Shown here piece by piece: positions 1 through 6,317 of a stretch of 9,265 bases of DNA. The stretch is taken from positions 1 through 9,265 of the forward strand of contig MWAR01000111.1 of NCBI GenBank assembly GCA_002068715.1, given 5' to 3'. A model generated the notes under the pieces. That model had not been told where the DNA came from, did no database searches, and was given only the letters and a program-made list of their open reading frames with translations. This DNA comes from a bacterium ADurb.Bin374 (GTDB lineage Bacteria > Riflebacteria > Ozemobacteria > Ozemobacterales > Ozemobacteraceae). Made by a program: the position numbers and the translations under genes. Each line of letters begins with the position of its first letter. Within the stretch, counting starts at the first letter, position 1.

Positions 1-1235
1 CGGTCGAAGAGCATGACGGATGCGACGGATTCGAACGGTCTGAGCGTTTCGACCTGCCGTTCGATACGGGTTGGGTCACTCCAGGCCGTTCCGAGCGTCG
101 CCGTGACCCCGCGGAACCGGTGAGACAGGCGTTCGAGATAGTCGTTCAGGCCGGAATCGATGTTCGCGAGCAGTTCCTGCGCCCGGCTGCTTCGTTCCTG
201 GACCATCGCGGTCAGGCGGGCATCGCGATACACGGATGACACGCCGAGCAGAAGCGCGCCCCCCGCGGTTGCGGTGAGGCCGAACAGCACGATGACGAGG
301 GGGCGGATCGGCAGAGGCGGACGGCTCGACAGCGTCATGGCCGCGAACAGCACCAGGGTGACCGACAGGAGGAGGCCGACGAACGGCATTTCCGGTCCGG
401 GCCTGGGGACCGTCGCGCAGCCGAACAGGACGAACCGACGGTCGAGGAGCCGGGTTGCGAACAGCCTCCTGCCGTGCGTGAACGATTCGGACAGCCGGTC
501 TCGGCACAAGGTGTCGCGCCAGGAGACGGGTATCGGGCGCGGGCGGTCGGGAAGCCGGCCGAACGTGTCGATGACGCCGAACCTGTATCGGGGGCCAGCC
601 TTGCTCTGGATCTTCGCCGCGGCCGAGGCCGCCAGTCGGTCGATGGCGAGCGTTGACGTATCGACGACGAGCAGGAGGATCACGGGCTCGCTTGGTCTGG
701 TGCGCGTCCGAAGGCCGAAGACGCCGACGAGACGATTCTGGTGAAATTCTTCGGCCCCGATCATGACGCCGGGATTTCGCGCCAGGAAATCGGCCGCGAG
801 AGCGACGCCGAAGAACGACTCGACGAGTTTGCGATCCGACGGGCCCAGGCGGCCCTGTCTGCCGGCCGCGATCCCGCGAATCAGCTCGAGGCAGCGTTCG
901 GAAATGCGCGTCTTGTCCGTTTCACAGCCCGGCCGGGCCAGGCGCCTGCCGTTTCGCGAAAACAGATACGCGCGAAACACCTTCCGTCCGCCGTTGAACA
1001 GAAGAGGGGCGGGATTTTCGCCCCAGACGATGCTGCGCCGGATCCGGCCCGCCCGCTCCTCGACCCAGGAGGAAACCTGGGAAAGACGCGCGCCGTGGCC
1101 GACCATCCTTTCCAGTTCGTCACGGCGGTCGGCGACTTCCCGGGCGAGCGCCCCTGCATCGAATCGGCCGATGAGCCAGGAGCCAGCCAGACAGGGCAAA
1201 ATCAGGGCGATCAGGAGCGCGAAACGCTGAATCAT
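1..1235 (-). CDS. Membrane sensor-like protein, 3'-truncated by window edge
   Basis: The minus-strand frame is open from an ATG at 1235 to base 1 (411 codons, no stop), so the C-terminus is missing. An in-frame TGA at 1253-1251 and no other start codon fix the start. Visible topology: TM1 about residues 4-24, a polar segment about 25-280, TM2 about 283-302, a very short loop (RPPLPIR), TM3 about 310-334, then another polar helical segment to the edge. With N-in topology both long segments are periplasmic. After TM1 and again after TM3 there is a charged helical stretch followed by a beta-like strand (AYLFSRNG near 89-96; VMLFDR near the cut), as in extracytoplasmic sensor modules. I infer a two-module input region of a signalling protein (kinase, phosphatase or cyclase); no catalytic domain is visible and no family is recognised. 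No Shine-Dalgarno motif precedes the ATG. Sure of the gene, unsure of the role. Confidence 0.8.
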   Translation of the reverse strand, partial: MIQRFALLIALILPCLAGSWLIGRFDAGALAREVADRRDELERMVGHGARLSQVSSWVEERAGRIRRSIVWGENPAPLLFNGGRKVFRAYLFSRNGRRLARPGCETDKTRISERCLELIRGIAAGRQGRLGPSDRKLVESFFGVALAADFLARNPGVMIGAEEFHQNRLVGVFGLRTRTRPSEPVILLLVVDTSTLAIDRLAASAAAKIQSKAGPRYRFGVIDTFGRLPDRPRPIPVSWRDTLCRDRLSESFTHGRRLFATRLLDRRFVLFGCATVPRPGPEMPFVGLLLSVTLVLFAAMTLSSRPPLPIRPLVIVLFGLTATAGGALLLGVSSVYRDARLTAMVQERSSRAQELLANIDSGLNDYLERLSHRFRGVTATLGTAWSDPTRIERQVETLRPFESVASVMLFD

Positions 1236-1250
1236 ATCATTGCGTATATA
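1236..1250 (-). promoter_or_regulatory. Possible -10 box close to the start of the sensor-like gene
   Basis: On the minus strand TATATA (1250-1245) lies 9 nt before the ATG at 1235, so transcription would begin about 3 nt before the start codon. There is no Shine-Dalgarno sequence in between. The corresponding -35 (TTCGCG with an 18-bp spacer) is poor, so this is weak evidence alone. It resembles the start regions of the genes at 2752 and 6163. Confidence 0.3.
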
Positions 1251-1298
1251 TCAATCTCGCCGCGGCGACGCGAAGCCGCAGAGACACCGCGTTCTTCC

Positions 1299-1318
1299 GG
1301 GCGCATCGCGATGCGCCC
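1299..1318. repeat. 20-bp perfect palindrome
   Basis: GGGCGCATCGCGATGCGCCC equals its own reverse complement over 20 bases. It lies in the 144-bp spacer between two minus-strand genes. Fourteen bases of it (TCGCGATGCGCCCC, 1306-1319) recur exactly at 8660-8673 in another intergenic region. No T-tract follows on either strand, so it is not an obvious intrinsic terminator. A dispersed REP-like palindromic repeat is the simplest reading; a dimeric protein-binding site is possible. Confidence 0.6.
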
Positions 1319-1338
1319 CCACTCCATGGGCCGTGGGG

Positions 1339-1361
1339 GACGGGGTTGAAACCCGCACTTG
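1339..1361 (+). repeat. Small inverted repeat, related to a copy at 8723-8745
   Basis: The core GGGTTGAAACCC (1343-1354) forms a 5-bp inverted repeat around GA. The 23-base segment matches the reverse complement of 8723-8745 at 19 of 23 positions. It follows the 20-bp palindrome by 20 bases, and the related segment at 8723 also follows a piece of that palindrome, so the two may belong to one composite intergenic element. Confidence 0.45.
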
Positions 1362-1379
1362 TGACGCGCCATCGGCGGC

Positions 1380-2690
1380 TCACGGCAGGCGCTTGCCCAT
1401 GGCGACGTTGCGAAAGCCGTGGAGGACCATCTTGAGCAGTTCCCAGCCGTGGCTGAACCGGAGAATATTCGTTTCGCCATACATTCTGGCGAGATATCGG
1501 ATCGGGATGTCGACGATGCCGAGGCCGGTCTCAGCCGCAAAAAAGAGAAAATTGAAATCGCCGAACGGGTCGCGGTCGCCGAAATCGGCAATCCACCGTT
1601 CCAGGCGAGGCCAGTCGTGCCGGGGAAACAGCTTCGTGCCGCATAGCGCGTCGTCCATCGGCGTGTCGAGCACGAAGCTCAGAAGTTTGGCGAACCCTTT
1701 GTTTCCCAGCCAGTTCAGCGGTTGCATAGCTTCGGGCTCCATTGGATACATCAGCCGGTTGCCGTGTATGAAGTCGCCGAGGCCGCGCGTGTAGGCTTCC
1801 ACGAACCGGCCGAGCATCTCGGGCGGGACGGTCATGTCGGCATCGAGAACGGCAAGAACCTGGTGACGCGCTTCCCGGAAGCCGGCCAGAACGGCATCGT
1901 TCTTACCTTTGCCGGACTGCCGGAAGGCCCGAACCGGGAAGCGCCACGCGTGTTGCGTCATCACTCGCCGAATTTCATCACCCGTTCCGTCCGTCGAGTG
2001 GCCTTCCACGAAAATGACTTCGAAGGGGCAGCCGTCGGGCATGGAAACGCGCTCGAGCAGCGGAAGGATATTCCCCTTCTCGTTCCTTGCGGGCACGATT
2101 ACGGAAACCGACGGATGTGAGATTTCTGCGATGATGGGGCGCAGAACGATCACGTTCGCGACGCCGAGCCAGCGGATGCCGGGAACCACCGGGCAGAGGG
2201 AGTTCGCTTCCCGGGCTAGGGGGGTGTCGTTCGGAAGGTAGCCGACGGGTCTGATCCGGACCACTTCATACCCGGAAACCTTCGCGAGGTGGTGCAGGTT
2301 GTCGCGGGTGAGAAAGATCATCGAGCGGTCGTGCCTTCCCTGGAGGCTCTGCTTCGCGAGATACGCGAGATACAGGTAGGGGTTGTAGGATACCGCGACC
2401 AGGCGTGAGGTGCGGCTCAGAAAGGGCTTGAGATCGGTGAGATACTTCTGGATATCCGTCTCGTGATTGAAGTGGCCGTTCAGAAGCAGGACCGTGCGCC
2501 GGTCGGTTTCGCCGGAAAGGTCGGGCGGCGGGGAGCCTCTAGGGGCCGTCTGTTTCAGGGGACATTCGATGTCGCCGAACACCTCGCCGCGATCGTGCGG
2601 GAAGGGTTGGAGGTCGATGACGCGGTCCGCGTAGCGTGAAACCGCGGAGACCTCCGCTGCGATCAACTGCCTGACGGATCGAGGAATCAC
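1380..2690 (-). CDS. Family 2 glycosyltransferase with degenerate methyltransferase-like N-terminal domain
   Basis: 436 residues from a GTG at 2690. CGGAGG (2706-2701) sits 10 nt upstream and an in-frame TGA at 2699-2697 blocks extension. Residues 193-300 are a GT-A/GT2 core: SVSVIVPARNE opens the first strand, FVEGHSTDGT follows, and LDADMTV (282-288) carries the DxD metal/nucleotide-sugar site. MDDALCGTKLF (345-355) resembles the acceptor region of dolichyl-phosphate-mannose-synthase-like enzymes. No C-terminal TM pair is present, so it is probably cytoplasmic or peripheral. Residues about 5-155 resemble a class I SAM methyltransferase (ADRVIDL strand; LLLNGHFNHETDIQKYL, about 68-84, like the post-motif region; an LTRDNLHHLAKVSGYEVV helix-strand), but the glycine-rich SAM motif I is missing. 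Divergent from the membrane protein at 2752. Likely role: adding a sugar to a lipid or polysaccharide; donor and acceptor unknown. GT2 is secure, the N-terminal domain less so. Confidence 0.88.
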   Translation of the reverse strand: MIPRSVRQLIAAEVSAVSRYADRVIDLQPFPHDRGEVFGDIECPLKQTAPRGSPPPDLSGETDRRTVLLLNGHFNHETDIQKYLTDLKPFLSRTSRLVAVSYNPYLYLAYLAKQSLQGRHDRSMIFLTRDNLHHLAKVSGYEVVRIRPVGYLPNDTPLAREANSLCPVVPGIRWLGVANVIVLRPIIAEISHPSVSVIVPARNEKGNILPLLERVSMPDGCPFEVIFVEGHSTDGTGDEIRRVMTQHAWRFPVRAFRQSGKGKNDAVLAGFREARHQVLAVLDADMTVPPEMLGRFVEAYTRGLGDFIHGNRLMYPMEPEAMQPLNWLGNKGFAKLLSFVLDTPMDDALCGTKLFPRHDWPRLERWIADFGDRDPFGDFNFLFFAAETGLGIVDIPIRYLARMYGETNILRFSHGWELLKMVLHGFRNVAMGKRLP

Positions 2691-2714
2691 GATGCTTCAC
2701 CCTCCGGGAACAGG

Positions 2715-2744
2715 TTATCATTCATCGCCGACTCACGCTATAAT
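2715..2744 (+). promoter_or_regulatory. Sigma70-type promoter of the membrane protein/deacetylase operon
   Basis: TTATCA (2715-2720), an 18-bp spacer, then a consensus TATAAT (2739-2744). The expected start site, 7 nt past the -10, is at 2751, one base before the ATG at 2752, so the mRNA would be leaderless. It lies in the 61-bp gap shared with the divergent GT2 gene. I saw no convincing promoter for the GT2 gene in that gap. Confidence 0.6.
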
Positions 2745-2751
2745 CAGGCGC

Positions 2752-4227
2752 ATGATGAAAAATTACATTCCGCTGTTCGTGCTGGTCATCTCGTTGACCG
2801 TGGCGCTGGCCATACCCGTCAAAATCCTGAGTCTCGGGTTCACCCCCCTGGACGACATCCGGGCGAACTGCGGCGTCATCGACTCCGGGAGATCCTGGAA
2901 CGAGTTTCTGGTGCTGAACGAGGAAACGCGCATCGGCATTCACGTCGGATGGCTGAACCTCTGGTCGGTGTTCCATGCGTTGACGGGGCACGACAAGGAG
3001 TTTCTGCTCGTGAGCATGGTGGCGATCATGTTCTGGGTGGTCGCTGCTCTGCCGCTGTTCGCGCTGAAGCGGCCCGAAGCGCTTCTCGCCGGCCTGTTCG
3101 TCTGCTTCATGGCCGACCCGGACTGGACGCGGACGCTTCTGGGGCGGCCGCACAACTTCGACATGGCGTTCATGCTGTTTTTCGGCCTGTGGGGGCATCG
3201 GCTCCGCGCGCGGCGGGCGCCCTGGGCCGTCATGGGCGGGCTCGCGCTGTTTGCCGGGCTTGCCTCGTTTTCTCATGCCGTGTTCTATCTGTTCGTCATT
3301 CCGCCGGCGGTCACGGCACTGTGCGGCGAGTGGCGGATGTTCCGGCGTTTGTCGCTGAGCGTCGTCGGAGGCGTGTGTGCCGGCCTTCTCGCGACGGGGC
3401 ATGCCTGGGAATACACCGTTCAGAGCCTCGTGCATGTCATGCGGACCGTCAACACCCAGCTTCTCGAACGACAGCTGGCGATGGAGCTCTGGTCGAACAC
3501 GATGAATCGGGAGATCGCGCTGGCGGTCATCCTTCTGCTGTTGTGGCGGCATGCCAGGGGGGCATGGAAAATCGGGACGGTGAAAAGCCCGATGTTTTTC
3601 CTGTGCGTTCTATACTGGATTCTCGGGTTCAAGGTGACGCGGTTCTGGACCGACTGGGGCGCGCCGGCCGTGATCGCCTGGGCGACGCTCGAGATCCATT
3701 CCTACCTCCGGCGGGTGCACGAGCCCGTGTCGCCGGCGCGGATCGGAATCGCGCTCACGCTCGGGCTGGCCCTGTTCCTCTTCACGACGGCCAACGCGCA
3801 GGACCGGTGGTCGAACGCCGACACCCTCCGGACCGTCGACATCACGAAGCCGGAATACTCGAGGTCGCTGCCGGAACCTGGCGGAATCCTGTATCATCCG
3901 GATATGGGATTGTATAATACACTTATCTATACATATCCCGGGGGCCGGTGGAAATACATTCTTGGCGAAGAGTCTTCGCACATGCCCGAAGAGGACAGGG
4001 CGATCTTCCTGGATATCCTCCGGGCGCGCCTCTCGCCAGAAACTTTCAGGCCGTGGGTGGACAAGCTGCGGCCCCAGGACCGGATCGCGATGTACAGCCG
4101 CACGTGCCCGCCCTTCGACCGGCTGATATGGGTGAATCCGGTCAACACGCTCTGGATCGGTCGTCTGCCGTCATCGGAAAGAATCGACAGTCGGCTTTCC
4201 TCACCTTCGAGGGGGGTGGACGAGTGA
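2752..4227 (+). CDS. Polytopic membrane protein, GT-C glycosyltransferase-like
   Basis: 491 residues from the ATG at 2752 (a second ATG follows at 2755). An upstream in-frame ATG at 2692 is rejected because it lies before the promoter and adds a hydrophilic leader. TM1 (about 4-24) is followed by a polar loop with FTPLDD (Asp34-Asp35), then about eight to nine more hydrophobic segments (roughly 84-105, 110-121, 135-148, 158-180, 200-216, 264-275, 288-303, 314-330, 341-357). A soluble domain of about 130 residues (360-491) follows. One TM helix, an acidic first loop, many TMs and a soluble tail is the plan of GT-C enzymes (ArnT/GT39-like), which use polyprenyl-phosphate sugars in the periplasm. 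No signature beyond the acidic loop is recognised, so the assignment is tentative; a flippase or polymer-handling protein is possible. The stop overlaps the next gene by 4 bp. Confidence 0.85.
   Translation: MMKNYIPLFVLVISLTVALAIPVKILSLGFTPLDDIRANCGVIDSGRSWNEFLVLNEETRIGIHVGWLNLWSVFHALTGHDKEFLLVSMVAIMFWVVAALPLFALKRPEALLAGLFVCFMADPDWTRTLLGRPHNFDMAFMLFFGLWGHRLRARRAPWAVMGGLALFAGLASFSHAVFYLFVIPPAVTALCGEWRMFRRLSLSVVGGVCAGLLATGHAWEYTVQSLVHVMRTVNTQLLERQLAMELWSNTMNREIALAVILLLLWRHARGAWKIGTVKSPMFFLCVLYWILGFKVTRFWTDWGAPAVIAWATLEIHSYLRRVHEPVSPARIGIALTLGLALFLFTTANAQDRWSNADTLRTVDITKPEYSRSLPEPGGILYHPDMGLYNTLIYTYPGGRWKYILGEESSHMPEEDRAIFLDILRARLSPETFRPWVDKLRPQDRIAMYSRTCPPFDRLIWVNPVNTLWIGRLPSSERIDSRLSSPSRGVDE
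4209..4218 (+). promoter_or_regulatory. Ribosome binding site deciding the GTG start at 4224
   Basis: GAGGGGGGTG lies 5 nt before the GTG at 4224. That GTG overlaps the preceding gene's TGA as GTGA (4224-4227). The next in-frame ATG, at 4233, would be 14 nt from this site, so the GTG is preferred and translational coupling is likely. Confidence 0.65.
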
Positions 4228-5573
4228 CGGCGATGCAATGCCGTGATTCATGGGGAAGTGACGGGAAAAGGCGTTCCCTTGCCCGAACGATCTCCATGAT
4301 TCCGATGCTCCTGGCGCTATGCCTTCTGCTGTGCGGGGTCTCAGCAACCGCCGCCGGGATGCGGGAGATCGCCGCGGCGCTCGAAGCAAACCCGCGGGAC
4401 GTGGCGGCCCTGAACGCCTACGGCATCGAGCAGGCCAAGGCGGGCGACCTGATCGGCGCGATCCGTACCTGGCGGCATGCCATCGATATAGCTCCGGATT
4501 ATGTTCACTTCTATAATAACATCGGAAGCGCCCTGAGACGCCTCGGGTATGTCGCCGAGTCGCTCGCGTGGTACCAGGCCAGTCTGCGCGTCCAGCCGAC
4601 CTACTGGACCTGGTATAACCTGGGACTGCTTCACGAAGACGGAAAGCGGCGCGAGGATGCCCGGCGCGCCTATCACGAGGCCCTGAAACTGTGCCCGTCG
4701 TTCAGCCAGGCCGAGGAACGTCTGTGGCGGCTGAACCGCGCGTTCGACGATGCCCGAACGAAGGCTCCCGTCGCGGTGGAGCTGCCGCCGGTCACGCCGG
4801 ATGTCCCCGCAAAGCCGGTTTTCGAGCCGGAATCCGTTTCGGTCGCGAAACGGCCCTCGCCGGCCTCTGCGCAATCTTCCGCGACAAAGCGTGCCGTCGG
4901 GAAGGCGGGTGCCGAAAAACCGGAACCCGTGGTCGAGCGCGAAACGCCCGCGATGTACCAGCATCCCCTGCCGGGCGACTCAGGTGGCCAGGTGTTCGTG
5001 ACGTTCGACGGCGGAGCCGACGCGGACGGTCTCGTTCCGATCCTCGAAGCGCTGAAGGCACGCGGGCTGAAAACAACGTTTTTCCTGACGGGCCAGTGGG
5101 TGAACGCATATCCCGACCTTGGCCGCCGCATCCTCGCCGAGGGCCATGAGATCGCGAATCACAGCATGCGGCATCCGAATATGGCTGGCTGGGGCGAGGA
5201 AAAGATCGCCCAGGAACTCGGAAAAGCGGAGCAGGCGATGCAGACGGTTCTGGGACGGAGATTCGCCCCGTTCTTCCGGTTCCCCTTCGGGGCGCAGAAC
5301 TCCCGGGTCGAGCGGATCGTCGAAAAGCTCGGCTACAAGCCGGTCTACTGGAATATCGACACGCTCGACTGGAAGGAACCGTCCGTAGCCTCGATCCAGC
5401 AGAAGGTGCGCTCGCGGGTGCGGCGCGGTTCAGTCATTCTCATGCACGTGGGCGGAAAAAACGGGCCGAAAGCGCTGCCGAAGATGCTCGATGAGCTTCT
5501 GGCACGCGGTTTCCGGCCAGGCCGCCTGTCGGATCTCGATCCGGCCGGCATTGCCGCACTGCCGCGCGGTTAA
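4224..5573 (+). CDS. Secreted TPR plus polysaccharide deacetylase (CE4/NodB) fusion
   Basis: 449 residues from a GTG. The n-region is long and basic (KRRSLAR), then a hydrophobic core (about 24-39) ending ATAAG suggests a signal peptide cleaved near 44, or an uncleaved anchor. Residues about 58-165 hold roughly three TPR units (NNIGSALRRLGYVAESLAWY; YNLGLLHEDGKREDARRAY-like). A Pro/Ala/Lys-rich linker covers about 181-245. The NodB domain is about 255-435: motif 1 TFDGGAD (Asp262), motif 2 HSMRH (His313, His317), motif 3 FFRFPFG (Arg352), motif 4 DTLDW (379-383), motif 5 ILMH (His408). These hydrolyse N-acetyl groups of GlcNAc-type polymers using a divalent metal. The second Asp of canonical TFDDG is Gly here. 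The TPR part probably docks a partner or polymer machinery. Coupled to the GT-C-like gene, so a periplasmic or surface glycan is the likely substrate; peptidoglycan is the alternative. Confidence 0.92.
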   Translation: MTAMQCRDSWGSDGKRRSLARTISMIPMLLALCLLLCGVSATAAGMREIAAALEANPRDVAALNAYGIEQAKAGDLIGAIRTWRHAIDIAPDYVHFYNNIGSALRRLGYVAESLAWYQASLRVQPTYWTWYNLGLLHEDGKRREDARRAYHEALKLCPSFSQAEERLWRLNRAFDDARTKAPVAVELPPVTPDVPAKPVFEPESVSVAKRPSPASAQSSATKRAVGKAGAEKPEPVVERETPAMYQHPLPGDSGGQVFVTFDGGADADGLVPILEALKARGLKTTFFLTGQWVNAYPDLGRRILAEGHEIANHSMRHPNMAGWGEEKIAQELGKAEQAMQTVLGRRFAPFFRFPFGAQNSRVERIVEKLGYKPVYWNIDTLDWKEPSVASIQQKVRSRVRRGSVILMHVGGKNGPKALPKMLDELLARGFRPGRLSDLDPAGIAALPRG

Positions 5574-5588
5574 CCGCGCATTTTTCGG
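5564..5588 (+). terminator. Rho-independent terminator of the deacetylase operon
   Basis: GCGCGGTTAACCGCGC (5564-5579) is a 16-bp perfect palindrome that folds to a 6-bp all-G/C stem with a TTAA loop. It is followed by ATTTTTCGG and a second T-run (5587-5591). The stop codon of the deacetylase and that of the LOG gene both fall in the loop. On the minus strand no T-run follows the hairpin, so termination of the LOG transcript here is less certain. Confidence 0.7.
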
Positions 5589-6163
5589 TTTTTCTCGTCG
5601 ACCTTCGGCTCCTCGAGAAGGCATACCGCTTCTTCCGGAGTGTTCGCGACAGAGAACAGCGACATGTGCTCGGCCCGGATCGTCCGGCACTCGATACCGT
5701 GCTTCAGAAGGCTGATGAGAGGATTATAATATCCATCGGTATTCATCAGAACGATCGGCTTCGCGTGGCGGCCGAGTTGTTTGTTCACAAGGGTGTCGAA
5801 CAGCTCGTCGAGGGTGCCCATGCCGCCTGGCAGAACGATGAAGCCGCCCGAGCGCTCGATCATCTTCGATTTTCGGGCAGCCATGTCGGGGACGACGACG
5901 GTTTCGTCCTGACCTTCGGCGTTTCCGATCCCGTGCGCGAGCATGAACTCCGGCACGATGCCGATGACGCGGCCCCCCGCCACCTTGTGGGCGTCGGCGA
6001 CGACCTTCATGAGGCCGCAGGTGGTGCCGCCGTAGACCAGGTCGAGCCCGTTCTCGGCGAGAAGCACGCCGACCCGGCGCCCGTCTTCACGGATGCGTTC
6101 GGAAACGTCGGCGCTCGAGGCGCAGTAAATGCAAACGGCGGAAGGCTTCAGATGTTTTTTCAT
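5570..6163 (-). CDS. LOG-family protein (nucleoside 5'-monophosphate phosphoribohydrolase)
   Basis: 197 residues, the usual length of short LOG/TIGR00730 proteins. Rossmann-like start (AVCIYCASS, 9-17), YGG (44-46), LMKVVADAH, the conserved Arg97 and Met101 in [10 protein letters not shown], and the catalytic PGGMGTLDE (112-120, PGGxGTxxE) are all present. The family cleaves the N-glycosidic bond of nucleoside 5'-monophosphates, such as cytokinin riboside monophosphates or AMP, giving base and ribose 5-phosphate; often labelled lysine decarboxylase by older annotation. Cytoplasmic. The C-terminal tail beyond about 185 is short and charged. It is convergent with the deacetylase, with stop codons overlapping in TTAA, and divergent from the glycyl-tRNA synthetase, so it is probably monocistronic. 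No Shine-Dalgarno precedes the ATG. The in vivo substrate is not evident. Confidence 0.95.
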   Translation of the reverse strand: MKKHLKPSAVCIYCASSADVSERIREDGRRVGVLLAENGLDLVYGGTTCGLMKVVADAHKVAGGRVIGIVPEFMLAHGIGNAEGQDETVVVPDMAARKSKMIERSGGFIVLPGGMGTLDELFDTLVNKQLGRHAKPIVLMNTDGYYNPLISLLKHGIECRTIRAEHMSLFSVANTPEEAVCLLEEPKVDEKNRKMRG

Positions 6164-6171
6164 GAGAAGAG

Positions 6172-6200
6172 ATCATACAGGCGCGCTTCCACGCTGTCAA
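6172..6200 (-). promoter_or_regulatory. Near-consensus sigma70 promoter for the LOG gene, apparently leaderless
   Basis: On the minus strand TTGACA (6200-6195), a 17-bp spacer and TATGAT (6177-6172). The start site is predicted near 6165, two bases before the ATG at 6163. The bases between are CTCTTCTC, with no ribosome binding site, so the mRNA should be leaderless or nearly so. Confidence 0.75.
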
Positions 6201-6236
6201 AACAGCTTGGCTCTCGGACAACGAAACAGGCGGTTC

Positions 6237-6265
6237 TTGCCAGAGGGGGCGCGGGCCCGTATAAT
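6237..6265 (+). promoter_or_regulatory. Sigma70 promoter of glycyl-tRNA synthetase
   Basis: TTGCCA (6237-6242), a 17-bp spacer and TATAAT (6260-6265), giving a start near 6272 and a 5' leader of about 46 nt. That is too short for a T-box riboswitch. Transcription is divergent from the LOG promoter, whose -35 is 36 bp away. Confidence 0.75.
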
Positions 6266-6306
6266 GACGGCTGATCGAAACACCGATTCCAGCCAGTACA
6301 CACGAC

Positions 6307-6311
6307 AGGAG
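6307..6311 (+). promoter_or_regulatory. Ribosome binding site of glycyl-tRNA synthetase
   Basis: AGGAG lies 6 nt before the ATG at 6318. It sets the start at 6318; an in-frame ATG at 6129 lies upstream of the promoter and inside the LOG gene. Confidence 0.8.
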
Positions 6312-6317
6312 CAGACC

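Noticed and set aside
160..1349. Plus-strand ORFs of 194 and 202 codons covering the first 1.3 kb
   Set aside because: They are Arg/Ser/Pro-rich and resemble nothing. The minus strand over the same bases is one continuous open frame with clear TM segments.
2539..2721. Extension of the GT2 N-terminus through a 60-codon minus-strand ORF
   Set aside because: It is in another frame, holds no SAM motif I, and the GTG at 2690 has its own ribosome binding site.
2722..3552. 276-codon minus-strand ORF
   Set aside because: It is antisense to the membrane protein and is rich in Arg, Gln, His and Pro, as expected from the reverse complement of a high-GC hydrophobic gene.
3913..3918. TATAAT inside the GT-C-like gene
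   Set aside because: It encodes part of LYNTLIYTY in frame, has no fitting -35 and lies 306 bp before the next gene, which is translationally coupled.
6266..6317. T-box riboswitch before glycyl-tRNA synthetase
   Set aside because: The predicted leader is only about 46 nt, with no specifier stem or antiterminator.
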